Assembly (NCBI GenBank): GCA_029706075.1
Contig: JAINUG010000192.1
Span: 428,501-492,500, forward strand
DNA: 64,000 bases
Origin: Aldrovandia affinis
Taxonomy: Eukaryota; Chordata; Actinopteri; Notacanthiformes; Halosauridae
Direction of reading: 5' to 3'
The notes under the pieces were generated by a model that saw only the letters and a list, made by a program, of their open reading frames with translations, made no database searches and was not told where the DNA came from. Shown here one piece after another: positions 1-12,600 of the stretch. Every line of letters starts with the position of its first letter. The first letter of the stretch is position 1. Both the position numbers and the translations under genes were made by a program.

Positions 1-118
1 CATTCGAGGCGTGGTCATTAGAGATGGGGACATTCGAGGCGTGGTCATTAGAGATGGGGACATTCGAGGCGTGGTCATTAAAGGTGGGGACATTCGAGGC
101 GTGGTCATTAGAGATGGG
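1..118. repeat. 30-bp minisatellite, four copies, open at the window edge
   Basis: The unit CATTCGAGGCGTGGTCATTA plus ten bases repeats at exactly 30-base spacing at 1, 31, 61 and 91 with a few substitutions. It lies in the cttnbp2 intron after exon 6 and may extend left of the window. Confidence 0.95.
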
Positions 119-291
119 TCAGCCCACACATGTCCATGGGAGATTCAGGTTACGCTTCACGCTGTATATAACACTCACATCATTCTCCACACACTCCTGT
201 TTCCCTCTTTAAGCAGGACAACCCTGCCACACACACCGCACACAGCAGTGCCACTCCTCACCCAGCTACACTGTGAGCCTCTCTGTCTCAC

Positions 292-391
292 CTGGACTGG
301 CCCTGGGCCGCTGCCATGTGCAAAGGTGTGAAGCCCTTTTTATCTGGAAGTTCAGCCGGCACTCCTGCAGCCAGCAGCAGCTTCACACAGT
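292..391 (-). CDS. cttnbp2: cttnbp2 exon 6 (ankyrin repeat)
   Basis: This 100-base exon is too short for ordinary ORF listing. The acceptor is GTGCTCAG|ACTGTG and the donor TCCAG|GTGAGA. Joined to the last G of exon 5 it reads [20 protein letters not shown] then [15 protein letters not shown]. This is a clear ankyrin repeat, matching DCVRLLLSAEAQVNAADK and NGFTPLCAAAAQGH of mammalian CTTNBP2. The TPLHMAA motif is the canonical ankyrin helix start. The acceptor is preceded by a CT-rich microsatellite that serves as the pyrimidine tract. The next exon lies outside the window. Confidence 0.88.
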
Positions 392-484
392 CTGAGCACA
401 GAGAGAGAGAGAAAGGGAGAATCAGGCACTCATCTCAGCAGCAAATTGGGTGTGTTGTAACACAGGCTTTGTGTGTGTGAGAGA

Positions 485-535
<51 letters not shown>

Positions 536-582
536 TGTGTGTGTGTATGTGTGTGTTGTAACACAGGCTGTGTGTGTGTGAG

Positions 583-645
<63 letters not shown>

Positions 646-3600
646 TATGTGTGTGTTGTAACAGGCTGAATTTCAGCCCTATAGGAGAAGCATTTTACAG
701 CAGGGTATTTTAGCCCTAAAGGGGAGGTCATTTTCCAGCAAGGCGAGTATTTCAGCCTTCAAGAGTCTGAACTCACTTAGTCAATCTGACGCATACCATA
801 AATTTCAGTGTGAACACAGCCTTAGTCACCACTGGCAAACTCTTTTGTGCCCTTGATGACAGCAGGCATGCAGGAATGATGTCATTCATTTGGTTTACTG
901 CTCTTTCCTGCAGCAGAAACTTGGTTTTCCTCTGTGTAAAAATAGCTCAGTTCTGGGTCACACTGCCCCAGTGAAAAGTCGAGTTCTTCCGCCCTTGATG
1001 CTCGCTCATTACAACATGAAAACAACGAAGCTGGAAAAACAAATTAGGAAAAACAAATGACCTCTGAATTCAAAATGAATCTTTCTGCAGCAAAGACACC
1101 TTGCACTTCCTGACTAATGTGTATGGACAGAGGTTGAAAACAGCAAAACCGTTTCAAAAATGTGATTTAGACTCACTTGGTGTATTTAGGAATATAACCC
1201 ATTGAAAGTAGCTGATTGGACTTAGCGAGCATTTATAATCACCTGACCATTGATTCTTGCTTGGTACAGTGAGGAAAACTATTTAAACCTTCTTAAAGAT
1301 TTGTTACTTTTTGTTAAGCAAGTTCAAATAGTTTCGCTCGCCATACCGAGCAAGAATCAATGATCATGTAATTATAAATGTTTTTGGACACACGTGAGTG
1401 CCAGTGCCCTCAACAGTACCAAGGAACCATGGATCTGTACCCTACAGACCCCTTTCCACACAAACCTGTAACAATCATTTGATGAAATGGGGCGACTCCG
1501 AGACGGATTACAGGAAGCCCTTACCTGTGTGTCCGTTTTCAGCAGCAGAATACAAGGCAGCATTTCCTTCTTCTTCGGGGTGACTAATATCCGTTGGATC
1601 GTGGTTAAGCAGCATTGACAGTAAAGTGACGTTTCCCTGGGGAGCAGCTTGCAGGAGTGGGGTGCGCCCGTCCTCCAGGGAGACGGGGTCACCGCAGGTT
1701 AGCGAGGGGACTATGGAGGGACACCAGCCTGGGAGTTAAAGTGACATCGTTTACAGGGAGGAAGTGAGGCGCGGCGGTGCGCTAACACCAACACCTGCGT
1801 TCCGCCACCAGGGGGGGTCACTGAGTAATGAACCGGCCAGGTCCGTCAGCTCCAAGCACAGCAGACTCAAATTAATTTAATGGGGAACAATCTTTTCTCA
1901 GAAATGTTAGTCCTGTTTACGAGTGAAATGGCGCCAGCTCACCAATTCCTAGGATAGGCATTGCTTCCAATTGATAATTAATCTACTAATATTGTGTGAA
2001 CGATTTAGTCATGATTTGACTTCAGCACAACTGAGCTTAATTCACGCCTGGTGTGGGTGACAGGTGGAAGGTTACGGAACGCAGGTGTACAAACACAGCT
2101 GAGGGCAGGACGTGTCAAATCAATCACCCCTCACCCAACCAACCAATCAGATCCACTGCAATCAAATGCAATCAGTCTGACATGTACACCAACCCTCAGC
2201 GTACAATGTTAAATGTTACTAGTTGTAAGTACAGAGGATCTGCTGGCTGTGAAGTCAAAGGTGTGAAACTCCTCTGGTTAAACTCAGTAGAGAGCTGCTA
2301 TTCATTATTATTTTATTCAGAGTCAGTCATAAAATTATGTATTAAGCTATATGTAAAACACAGGTTTGCCTCTTAATTCTATTTCTCCTGTCTCTGTGGA
2401 GGCAACGCTGTGACCTCATCAGAGGGGGGTCAGGAAAAAAAGCAGGTGGGGGGTTGTGGGGGGGGCGGAGGTCAGAGCAGCAGAGGGGTGGGGTGGGGAA
2501 AGGTGGGGGAGAGTCAGTGTTATTTGGTTCTTTTTGAGGAGAGAGGGTTAAAAGTGTGTATTTTACTGCATAAAGAACGGAAGACCTTGAGAGCAGGCCC
2601 CTGCCTCAAAAACTGAAAAGGAGACAAGAAAAGAAGCATTTCAGCTGGCTGTCACATCAGTGCTTCCTGTCTGTTCCACTGACTGCCTGGACTTCTCAAA
2701 CTCGACTGTGACGCGGCGTGCACGCTCAGCGGTTAAACCCGTCTCTGGCCCATGTCCTGTCTGCAGACTGGCACTCCTGATGGGAGCAGGGTTTAACAGA
2801 GCGGCAGTGAGAGGAGGGGTTTCCTGACTACGGACGGGGAGGAGCTGTCACTACTCCCCTCACTCTCACGTTTTTCTTAGTACTTCAGTACCCTGGTATG
2901 CGCTGTCTATCTGGTGGATTTGCACTACCTCCAGTATGATCGCTGCTAGGTTGTTTTTGCTATTTAAAAAAAATTTTATTCTTGTATTTAGCATCTGGTA
3001 TTCCAATATACTATGATGTTCTGTATGTCTGTATAGCTGCTAGGTTTTTACTCTGGTTTTTAAATATATTTATCTTGTATTTATTATGTCCTGTATGTCT
3101 TGTGTGTTCTTTCACTTCTGTACCAGTGCTGCTGTGACAAACCAAATTCCCCCCCGGGATTAATAAAGGCTATTCTATTCTATTCTACATCCCTTTTCTC
3201 TGCTCAACTGCTTCCAGCATCCGTTTCAGCACACCAGAGCTCTGTTAAAACTGCTGATGGTAAGTCATCCTAAAATCAATGCAATTTGTCTGAATAGAGT
3301 AACAGACAGACTTCTGAGCTTTGGGGGACATGGCATGACAGTCACATAATCACGACAAAAACTAAGAAAAGAAAACTTGACAATTTGACAATGTAATTTC
3401 TATTCGGTAAATATGTGGACAGAAGAATGGCACATCCATCGTATAAGCCACCGGGACATTAACCACCGAAATGCAGTTAGCACTCTGCATTTACCACAAT
3501 GAAACATGAGAATTTTCGACAGTAAGAAATGTGTGAGTGAATTAAACCACAGCAGCATTGACATACCATTCACAGCTGAACTTCATACCCGATGGGAACA

Positions 3601-6600
3601 GTCAGAGACTGGGTCAACAATTTTAGAACTAGTATCATTAAATGAAAATAAACTCTGGCCTACATGAATTTAGACAGAACGTGGAAAAGGTTTTGTCTAA
3701 ATTGTTCATTAAAACAAAACAAAACAAAACAAAAAAACATGTAAAACTCATTTGGTTACGCTTCACCAGGAAGTTGCTTTTCATAAAAGGCACCTAGGAC
3801 ATTCGTTAACGATATAAAACAACGATATCAAACGTTATCAGTGATATGGAACCTATAATCAATTGAAAAGTTTTTCAATGGAGGAAAGTGTTCAGCTCAC
3901 ACTGAAAGCATACAGTCAATGTCAACCAGACACAGTCTCTCTAGGTTTTATTTTCTCTCACAATTATCCTAGGTGCCTTTTTAACAGTTTGAAATGTGGC
4001 TATGGATTTCCACACTTTCCACACTTTCACACACACACACACACACACACCAGGAGGACAGTAAACATGCTGCTGGCCGGCTGACGGCCAGGGTCTAAGT
4101 ACGGACACAGGACAAGAGGAACACTAGCAGTGAGGGAGGGCGGTTAGTGAGACATGCACGGCATGCGCCAAGGAGGGGCAGAAGGACAGAGCAGCCTCTG
4201 GCATCAGCTTCAGAGAGGAAGTGGTTACTATGGTTACATGAACCCCCCAAAACCCCACTAACAGATCTGACCTCCCCTGCGTGAGCAACACGAGTGTGCT
4301 TATCAGAGACGGAGAACGAGATCCCGGAGAAAGCAGGAGAATATCAGCTGTGTGAGAGCATAACTCATCTCCTCAAGCCTCATGAGCCTCAAGGACTATT
4401 TGTTTTGTTTTTCTCTGTATCCCACCATTTTCCAGGAGCTCATCTCGACCGCCTTTTAAGGGGTCAGGGAATAATTTTCCAGTCTCCCACATTGACTCCA
4501 ATGGTTTTCTGTTTTTTTGATTCCCTCTGGAAAATGCCAATTGTGAAGCGCTGTGTGACAACCTGTTTGTAAATGGCGCTATACAAAAATAAAGATTGAT
4601 TGATTGATCGATCTCCTTTTGGGCCAATAAAAAAAGCACAGTTTCTTTGTTTCAAGAGCATCGCATCGACCAAAACAGCACCAATTCACCTGCCTCTGAC
4701 GTACCGTATCTCTAAGGCTTTTCGCCACAAGCTGTAGCTTTTGTGCACAGATTAAGAGCAGGCTTAGAGCTGCAGGTGTGCAGAGAGGAGAGGACAGTGC
4801 TGAGGACGGTGGCCAGGTGCTTTACCTGAGGCTGCTGCCAGGGTGCTGTCTGAGGACGAAGCGCTAACGGGGTGCACAGGGGGGACAGGGGAACACGCTG
4901 CACATGCTGGTCGGTGCGCCCCCCGCTGGGGGGGCAGGCACCCACCTGAGACGCGGCCAAGGCTGGGACGGAGCAGCCCCCCCGGCCCGCCAGGTCCATG
5001 GCCGGTTTGGGCGGGAGCTGGGGCGTGGCTGGCTTGTGCAGGGCCCCCGCGCCGGAGGCGGCTTTCATGGGGGGGGGGGCGAGGGGGTCTGCGAGAGGCC
5101 CGGCTTTTTGGGCGGGATGGGCGGGGGGTTGCCGCGGTCGATCCTCCCCACCGTGGGGGACTTGAGGCCGACCTGGGGGGCCTGAGGGCCCAGGCGGCCC
5201 GGGAAAGGGCCCGTTTCGGAGGCGGAGTGGGGCAGGCCGGGGCGCAGGGCGCCCCCCGCTGGCGAGCTGGTGAAGCGCGACAGGACCTGGGTGACGGTGT
5301 GGCGGGCGTGCTGCTTGGCGTTGAAGCCGTCCCGGTTGGTGGGGGACAGGTCCGCGGGACGGGGGGCTCAGTGCGGCTGTGCCGTTTTGATCCTGCTCTG
5401 CAGGGGCCTGGAACTTGTAGCGGGCAGCCTGGACGCGGGGGCTGATGCCTGTGGGCAAGGCGGCCTGCGAGGCGTCGGGCCCCGGGGGGCCGTTCTCGGC
5501 CTGGGGAGGGCCCCGCGCGGCGCTCTTGGGCAGGCTCATGCCGGCGTAGTTGGCGGGGGAGGGCTTGGCGGGGAGGGAGGCGGGACCCTTCTTCAGCCCG
5601 TCCCCGCTGAGCTCCGCTGGGGGCGGGTCCGTTTGGCACAGCGCCACCCGGCAGGTGACGGGGTCCGTTCCCACGGCAACGGAGACAGTGGCCTTGGGCG
5701 TGGCGGCGGGGGGGCGGGGCGGGGCCGGGGCGGAGGGGGGCCGGGCGTCTCTCTCTGTCCTGAGCTCCTCCAGCTGCCTGTGCAGCGCCTCGGTCTCCTC
5801 CCGCAGCTCGGCCGAGCGAGCCTCCTCCCGGCTGAGGCGCGCCCGCAGCTGCTCGCGCTCCGTGTCCAGCTCCGACAGCTGCTTCTCCATCTCCGCCTCC
5901 ATCTGCTGGCCCTTCTGACGCTCCGCCCTCAGCTCCTCCCCCAGCGCGCCCGAGGCCCGGCCCTCCTCCTGCAGCCGCGTGGAGAGCTCCTCCCCCTTCT
6001 GGCCCTCCTCCACGGCGCGCGCCGCCAGCTGCTTGCACTCCCGCACCAGCATGCTGACCATGTGCTTGTTCTTCTCGCGCTCGTCCTTCAGCTGCGCAGT
6101 CAGCTTCCTGTGCTCCTGCTGCAGACTCTGCAGCTGCGTCTTCTCCTGCTCCAGCTGCGGAGCAGAGAGCGAGGATCAGAAGTGCACACACACACACGCA
6201 CACAAACAAGTGTATGCATGCTCACACTACACAGAGACACAGTCAAAAGCACTAACACACGCAAAAACACTAATGCACGCATGCATACACGCACACATAC
6301 ACCCATACATGCATGTGTGTGTGTGTGCGTGTCTGTGAGTGGGAGTGTGTGTGTATGTTCCACAGCTCTACCTACTGAGCCACACAGAACAGTGGGCTGG
6401 GGTGCTTGTCCCAGGGTGGTCACTGTGAGATAATAATCTCATATTTGAAAGCAAATCCACAGGTAAATTGTTCAGTTGGATGCGCCATCAGTGTTTCCTA
6501 AACTTTCTGAGCACTCAACACTTAATGAGCCAATCCATTTCAATGATTAAAATGTAGCCTGAAACAGTTCAAACATGGAATTAAAATGTTTTTTAACATG

Positions 6601-9600
6601 TCAATGCTGAAGCTCACAGACTCAACTGCCCTTTACAAGAGCACTGCTGAAGCTCACAGACTCAACTGCCCGTTAGGAGAGCACTGCTGAAGCCCACAGA
6701 CCCAGCTGCCTTTTTACAGAGCACTGCTGAAGGCCACAGACCCAGCTGCCCTTTACGAGAGCACTGCTGAAGCTCTCAGACCCAGCTGCCCTTTAGGAGA
6801 GCACTGCTGAAGCTCTCAGACCCAGCTGCCCTTTAGGAGAGCACTGCTGAAGCTCTCAGACCCAGCTGCCCTTTATGACAGCACTGCTGAAGCTCACAGA
6901 CCCAGCTGCCCTTTACGAGAGCAGTGCTGAAGCGGCTTCCCTCCAAACTGTCACCTGATGCTCGCAGGAAGAATTTGGCAGGAGAACAGGCACACTGGAC
7001 TGGGGACCTCAGATTCCCCGCTGGGCCAGAATAGAACAGAGGAAATAAATAGAACAGAAACAACGGACATCTGGCGAAAGAGCTGATTACAGCTGGTTAG
7101 TGCTCCCAGGGAGGAGAGGGTCGCTCGCCCAAGCCACAAAGCCACGCCCTGGCCCAGTAACCCCTGGAAACGCACACACAGCAAAAGTCAGGGGCGTGTC
7201 CTTAGAAGCGAGCATATCAGTCCAGGACCGATCACATCAGGGAATGACCAACGAACAGACTGCAAGTGTGAGGAAGGTAGCCACCCGTTCCATAAAATAC
7301 GGAACCGTTCCGTAATGATGAGTGAAATGATAAGGAAGGCGATTTGCTCCGCGAGACTCCCTGTGACTCACGTATGTTTGGAATTGTGGTTTTTCATAAG
7401 CATTTTTAATCAGACGTCAAAGCAGACTGCAGTAGTAGGCTCGACATTACTGGTGACTGGTGGGTGGTGGGGTCTGATCTGGGCGATGTAATTAGCTCAT
7501 GAGACACACGTCACAGTTGTCCAAGTTGCAAGCTGTGAGTTTGCGCAAAGTAACAAAGCCTTCAAATCCTTTCCGTCCGTGAAGCAGAGAAGGCTTCAAA
7601 ACATATTGTCTCCAATGGGAAAGCCAGTACCACCTTTTTTTAACAGTGTGGATGACATTTATCGAGTGTTCATTTATAGCTGTTTACTGTGTTTTCTGTT
7701 GGCCACAGTGATGTCAAGCAGTATGCCTTAGTTATTTATTTATGTTTGAATATGTTATAATATAACTTATCGTTTAGTTATTTGTTATCTTAAGTTGAGA
7801 ATTTTGTTGAGCTCCAATAAATTGTTGCTTAATAAAGCACTTGAAATATATTTGTAATTTTTAAGTATAATATCAGAATTTTCATATGTACTTATACATA
7901 AAAATGTGTTATGCATGTCAAACAATGTACTGGTCTGCTGTCAAATAAATGTTTTTTAGGATATGATCAAAATTGATGCACACAATTACAATTTAAAACA
8001 GGAGCATTATGTAGCAAAATGAAGAATTCCCATAATATTTCATACAGTTATAATATACTCAAAGACCAGGGTAACTTAATCAGACGCGTTCCTTATTTTT
8101 CTGTGCTTGAGGTGGCAGCCCTTCATGTTAGTGTTTCACCCATCCGTACAACAGGAAATCACATACATCCATTATTTATTCTCTTACCAAGATCATCTAT
8201 GGTGCCTAAAAAAGCATTTTAAATCTGTACAGCTGGATATTTAATTAAATGGCTGGAGCAATGTACTTTGGTCAAGGGAACAACAGTCCTACTAATGTAC
8301 GGCAGGATAAACAGATATTGGGGTGCAGGAAGGGTCATGAATGAGGGGGGATTCTGTGACTCCTGAAACATCGATGGCCCAAAAACAAACAGAAATATGA
8401 CTACAGATCTGCTACATTCATTGACTGAGTCTTTGCAATGAGTGTGTGCATGTGTGCTGTGGTTTAGCGATAGAAGAGTGAGGTGTCATTTACTTTACAA
8501 TGGGTGGAGCTAGTACTTGATATGAATGACACTGCGTCACATCTTCTGAAAATCCATTAAGGGGTATGACCCAGTGCAATACTGTACAGATTTTTGTACT
8601 GTAATACAACACCGGAACCTCCTGTAGTTAAGAAGCAGAGAGGAACGCAATAGCTGGAGTATCTGGTGAACCTTTAGAATCTGTGGTTTCAGCCAAAAAC
8701 CAATAGGTGTGTACTGGTGTCCTGGGGGTGGAGCCATATGGAAGGGGGTGTTTCTTCACTGAACAGAAGGCTGGTTATTGGGTGAGTATAATGAGGGGGC
8801 GGAGCCTACCTTCTTCTGCCTGCTCTCTGCAGCGGCGAGCTGAGCGGACATCCTCTCCTGCATGTTCTTGCAGTGCGCCATGACGGCCTCCAGCACCGAC
8901 ACTGGGCTGGCGCACACCGCTCGCTGCTCCTCCGCGCCGCCCCCGCACTGGACGTCCCGTTGCAGGGCCAGGAAGGGGTCGGCCAGGCTGAAGTGACCGT
9001 AGCGCTCTTGGATAAATGCGTCCTTCCTGCGGGCCTGAGGAGACACACACAGCAGGCTGGTCACTCACTGGTCACTACCCCTCACCATTAACTGCTCCAC
9101 AACGTGTCACTGGTCACTCTCCCACTCCCCCAGCATGTCATTGGTCACTTGTCCACCGTGTCATTGGTCACTCTCCCACTCCCCCACCGTGTCATTGGTC
9201 ACTCTCCCACTCGCCCAGCGTGTCATTGGTCACTCTCCCAGCGTGTCATTGGTCACTCCCCCAGCGTGTCATTGGTCACTCTCCCACTCTCCCACTGTGT
9301 CATTGGTCACTCTCCCACTCCCCCAGCGTGTCATTGGTCACTCTCCCACTCGCCCAGCGTGTCATTGGTCACTCTCCCACTCCCCCACCGTGTCATTGGT
9401 CACTCTCCCATGTGCGATTAGCCACTGTGTGCTCTCCCAGTGTGACACTCAGCAGCGTGCTGGCTGTGGCCCAGCAGCGCCGTGGGACGGGCCATGTGTC
9501 TGTTCTACCCTCGTGATGTGACCACTACAGCCCTTCTGACAGCGAGGCCTGGGCTATCTGCTCTACAGCCTCTACTGATACTACACAGAGACAGAGCAGA

Positions 9601-12600
9601 TTACTGAGGAATAACAAGAGCTTAGGGGAGCTCTGTTTTACACACACGCTGTGCACAGCAGACAGACACAAACATACAAGCACCTGGGACAAATTCAGTT
9701 CCTTTACATCGGCGGCCTGCAGGGACACACATTTTTATTGGGCCAACTAGTATGTCATAAAACTTTTCTATTCTGATACACAACTGAGAAAATAGTCACT
9801 GATAATTAACGCGAGGCTAAACAGGATGACAGACAGAACCCTCCTTATCCCTTCAGAATTTAGACTCTCCTGCTCAGTGCTGGATATTGACTGAGACTCT
9901 CCTGCTCAGTGCTGGATACTGACTCAGTACTGAGACTCTCCTGCTCAGTGCTGGATACTGACTGAGACTCTCCTGCTCAGTGCTGGATACTGACTGAGAC
10001 TCTCCTGCTCAGTGCTGGATACAGTGTGAATATGGGTGGGGGAATACACAGAATGTAACAGGTTCATAGAATGTAACAGGTTCACAGAATGTAACAGGTT
10101 CATAGAATGTAACAGGTTCATAGAATGTAACAGGTTCAGAATGTAACAGGTTCAGTAAATGTTCTGTCAGCACCATGTAACAGGGCTTCTTGACCACAGA
10201 GGTCCTTATCAGTCATCCCAGCGTTTTTGAGTCTAAATTAGCCCATTAAAGCAGAGAATTCTGGATTGAACACACAGTTCATGAAAACCGGTCTCTCTCT
10301 CATTTCATGCATAGACTGATCACACCTCACTGATTCCATTGCTGCCACTCAAAGGTGATTTCTATTCCGTTGCCAAAGCAACATTGATATTGATTTAAGT
10401 TATACGTGCGGTCACTTTAATTATTTACAGGAAATGCATTGTGGGATGCTTGATTGGCTCGTTGATGGGCACGCAGTGGGTTCCCTGTGACTACAGGCTG
10501 AAGACAGCAGTCGCTGCGCTGTGACCGCGCGTGGTGGAGGTGCGGCTTGTGTTCCTGAGCAGCGCTCTTTGCCAAAGAAGGAAACGATCCGTTTGTCTGC
10601 ACAAACACACTGGGACTGCATGTCTGCAGGACCAACACTGAGCCACCAATGACAGCGCAGGGATAAATACTGCCAGAAATTAAGGAATACATGAGGGAGG
10701 AAGTAAGGGAGAAAGAAATAAAGAAAGTAAGATGAAGGAGGGAGAGTGAGAGAAAGCTTTCTTTCAGAGAACAGAGTTTATTTCCCCGTGTGTGCATGGG
10801 AGCAGCTCTCTGTGTCATGTGCATCTGCCGGCTTCCTCCAGACTTTGGAAACCCCCCACCCTCAGAGGTCAGATGCCACAGCCAGTGGGGAACCCCAGAT
10901 AATCCTCAAAATAACAAAGCAGGTTATTATGGGATTCAGGGGTGCAGTTCCCTCCCTCTCTCAGCAGGGGGCAGAAACGAGGAGCAGGTTTACAGCGTTT
11001 ACCTCGGGCCAGAACAATGCTCCTCTTTACAAGCGCTTCTGTTTTTGAGGAGGTCCTGGAGTGGCCTGCATCCCTTACATCTCATCTCTGTTCTATCAAA
11101 CACCTTCAAGACCTTAAGAAAAGTACCTGGACCTCACACACACGTCACCGAGGAAATGGACAGTACTAACATTGCTTTTGTTTTTGCTCTCCTTGTTTTT
11201 GGAGAGGCATTGTTAAAAACAAGACAACACAATGCCCCTGCAAAAAGAACAACAGAACCCATGGGGGGAAACCGCTGATAGCATTCTGCAAATCATGTTC
11301 CAACATCGGCACTATCTCTGGAAAACATCATTTAGAGGGAGGGATTAACTACATTTCAGAAACCAGACCCTGGAGGCCAAACAGACTCAACACATCTGCC
11401 GTTCTGATCACAGTATCAGACCTCAGACAGTATTCACACTGACCTGGAATCAGTCATACCTCAGAGGCACCTGGATTTATGACTTCTGTAACATTCATCC
11501 CTTCAGGTCACAGACGCCACAGCATGTGGGTAACTACCGTGGAGTACGGCGGGAGTATTTACTATCACGGAGTATGGCTCCATATTATCAGTGTGTCAGG
11601 CTTTTCAGGAATGCACTGCTAAGGAGGAGGCATTCAGCACAGGCTCTGTGTGTGTGAGTGTGTGTGTGTGTGTGTGTGTGATAGAGAATGTGGAGGGATG
11701 TTTTGAGAGAGAGCAAGAATGAGGGGGCGAGAGAGGGAGGAGAGAGAGAGAGAGAGAGAGAGAGAGCAGAATAAAAACCCAGACTCCTGACGGCTGCTAA
11801 TATAAGCACTGAACATGTAAAATCCATACCCAAGAAAAGCCCCCTCCTCATCTATTATTTAAGGCTCCACTAATTATGCATTTATGAGTGTCTGAATTTT
11901 CAATCTGTTGGAAGGATTTCCACCACTCACGTTGCAGCTTCAGTGAATGTGACGAGCGCTGGAATATGTGCCGTGTGATGTGCAGACCAATGGAATAACC
12001 TCATTCAGTGAGCCCACAGGGTTGCAGTGCAAGCCTCCCATGTACAGGAGTGTACATGCTCCACAACATGTTTGAGAACGGAGGAATGGTGGCGGTGTAC
12101 AGCTGTGGTCTCTGGTGCTTTCCACACCCGCTGCCCAGATGCATCTCCCCGACCAGGACCGGAATCCATTCAGAGGCCTTACTGACCGCGGCCCAAACTG
12201 CGTCTTGCTGACCGCGGCCCAAACTGCGTCTTAAGGCCAGTTTACTTCAAAGATTCGCAACGAGACGAAACCATTTTAGAACGTTGCAGAGAAAAGTTGC
12301 AGCAGTGTAAATGAAGTCGGCTGTTGGTGTCTCTTGCAATTCGTCGTGTCGAGTCGCAAGTGGCGAGTTCTAGAATGTAGCGTACGTCAGGGCCATTGTT
12401 ACGTTTCTCCAACCAATCAGCGAGTAGTATAGTGCACACAGAAATATGGTGGAGTTTTGGACTGAAGTGAGGGAAGATCGTCTGATTCATCTTTTTGAAG
12501 AACAAGCCCTGTCTGTACAACACCAGCTCTTCTATGACCAGTGTTTCTCAAACTTTTCAGCCCGCGATCCCCAAAATAACGTTGGTAGAGACTCGCGACC

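Noticed and set aside
4764-6209. A 481-residue minus-strand open frame overlapping the cttnbp2 exon
   Set aside because: Most of it is a shifted frame of cttnbp2 exon 4, rich in G, A and R because of GC content. Only its end ([12 protein letters not shown]) is real, through a frame break.
5270-6433. A 387-residue plus-strand open frame
   Set aside because: Antisense shadow of the GC-rich cttnbp2 exon 4 running into CA repeats; the leucine-rich look comes from the antisense of CAG/GAG codons.
9104-9420. A CRISPR-like array
   Set aside because: Spacers are themselves repetitive and of unequal length, and the host is a vertebrate; it is a minisatellite.
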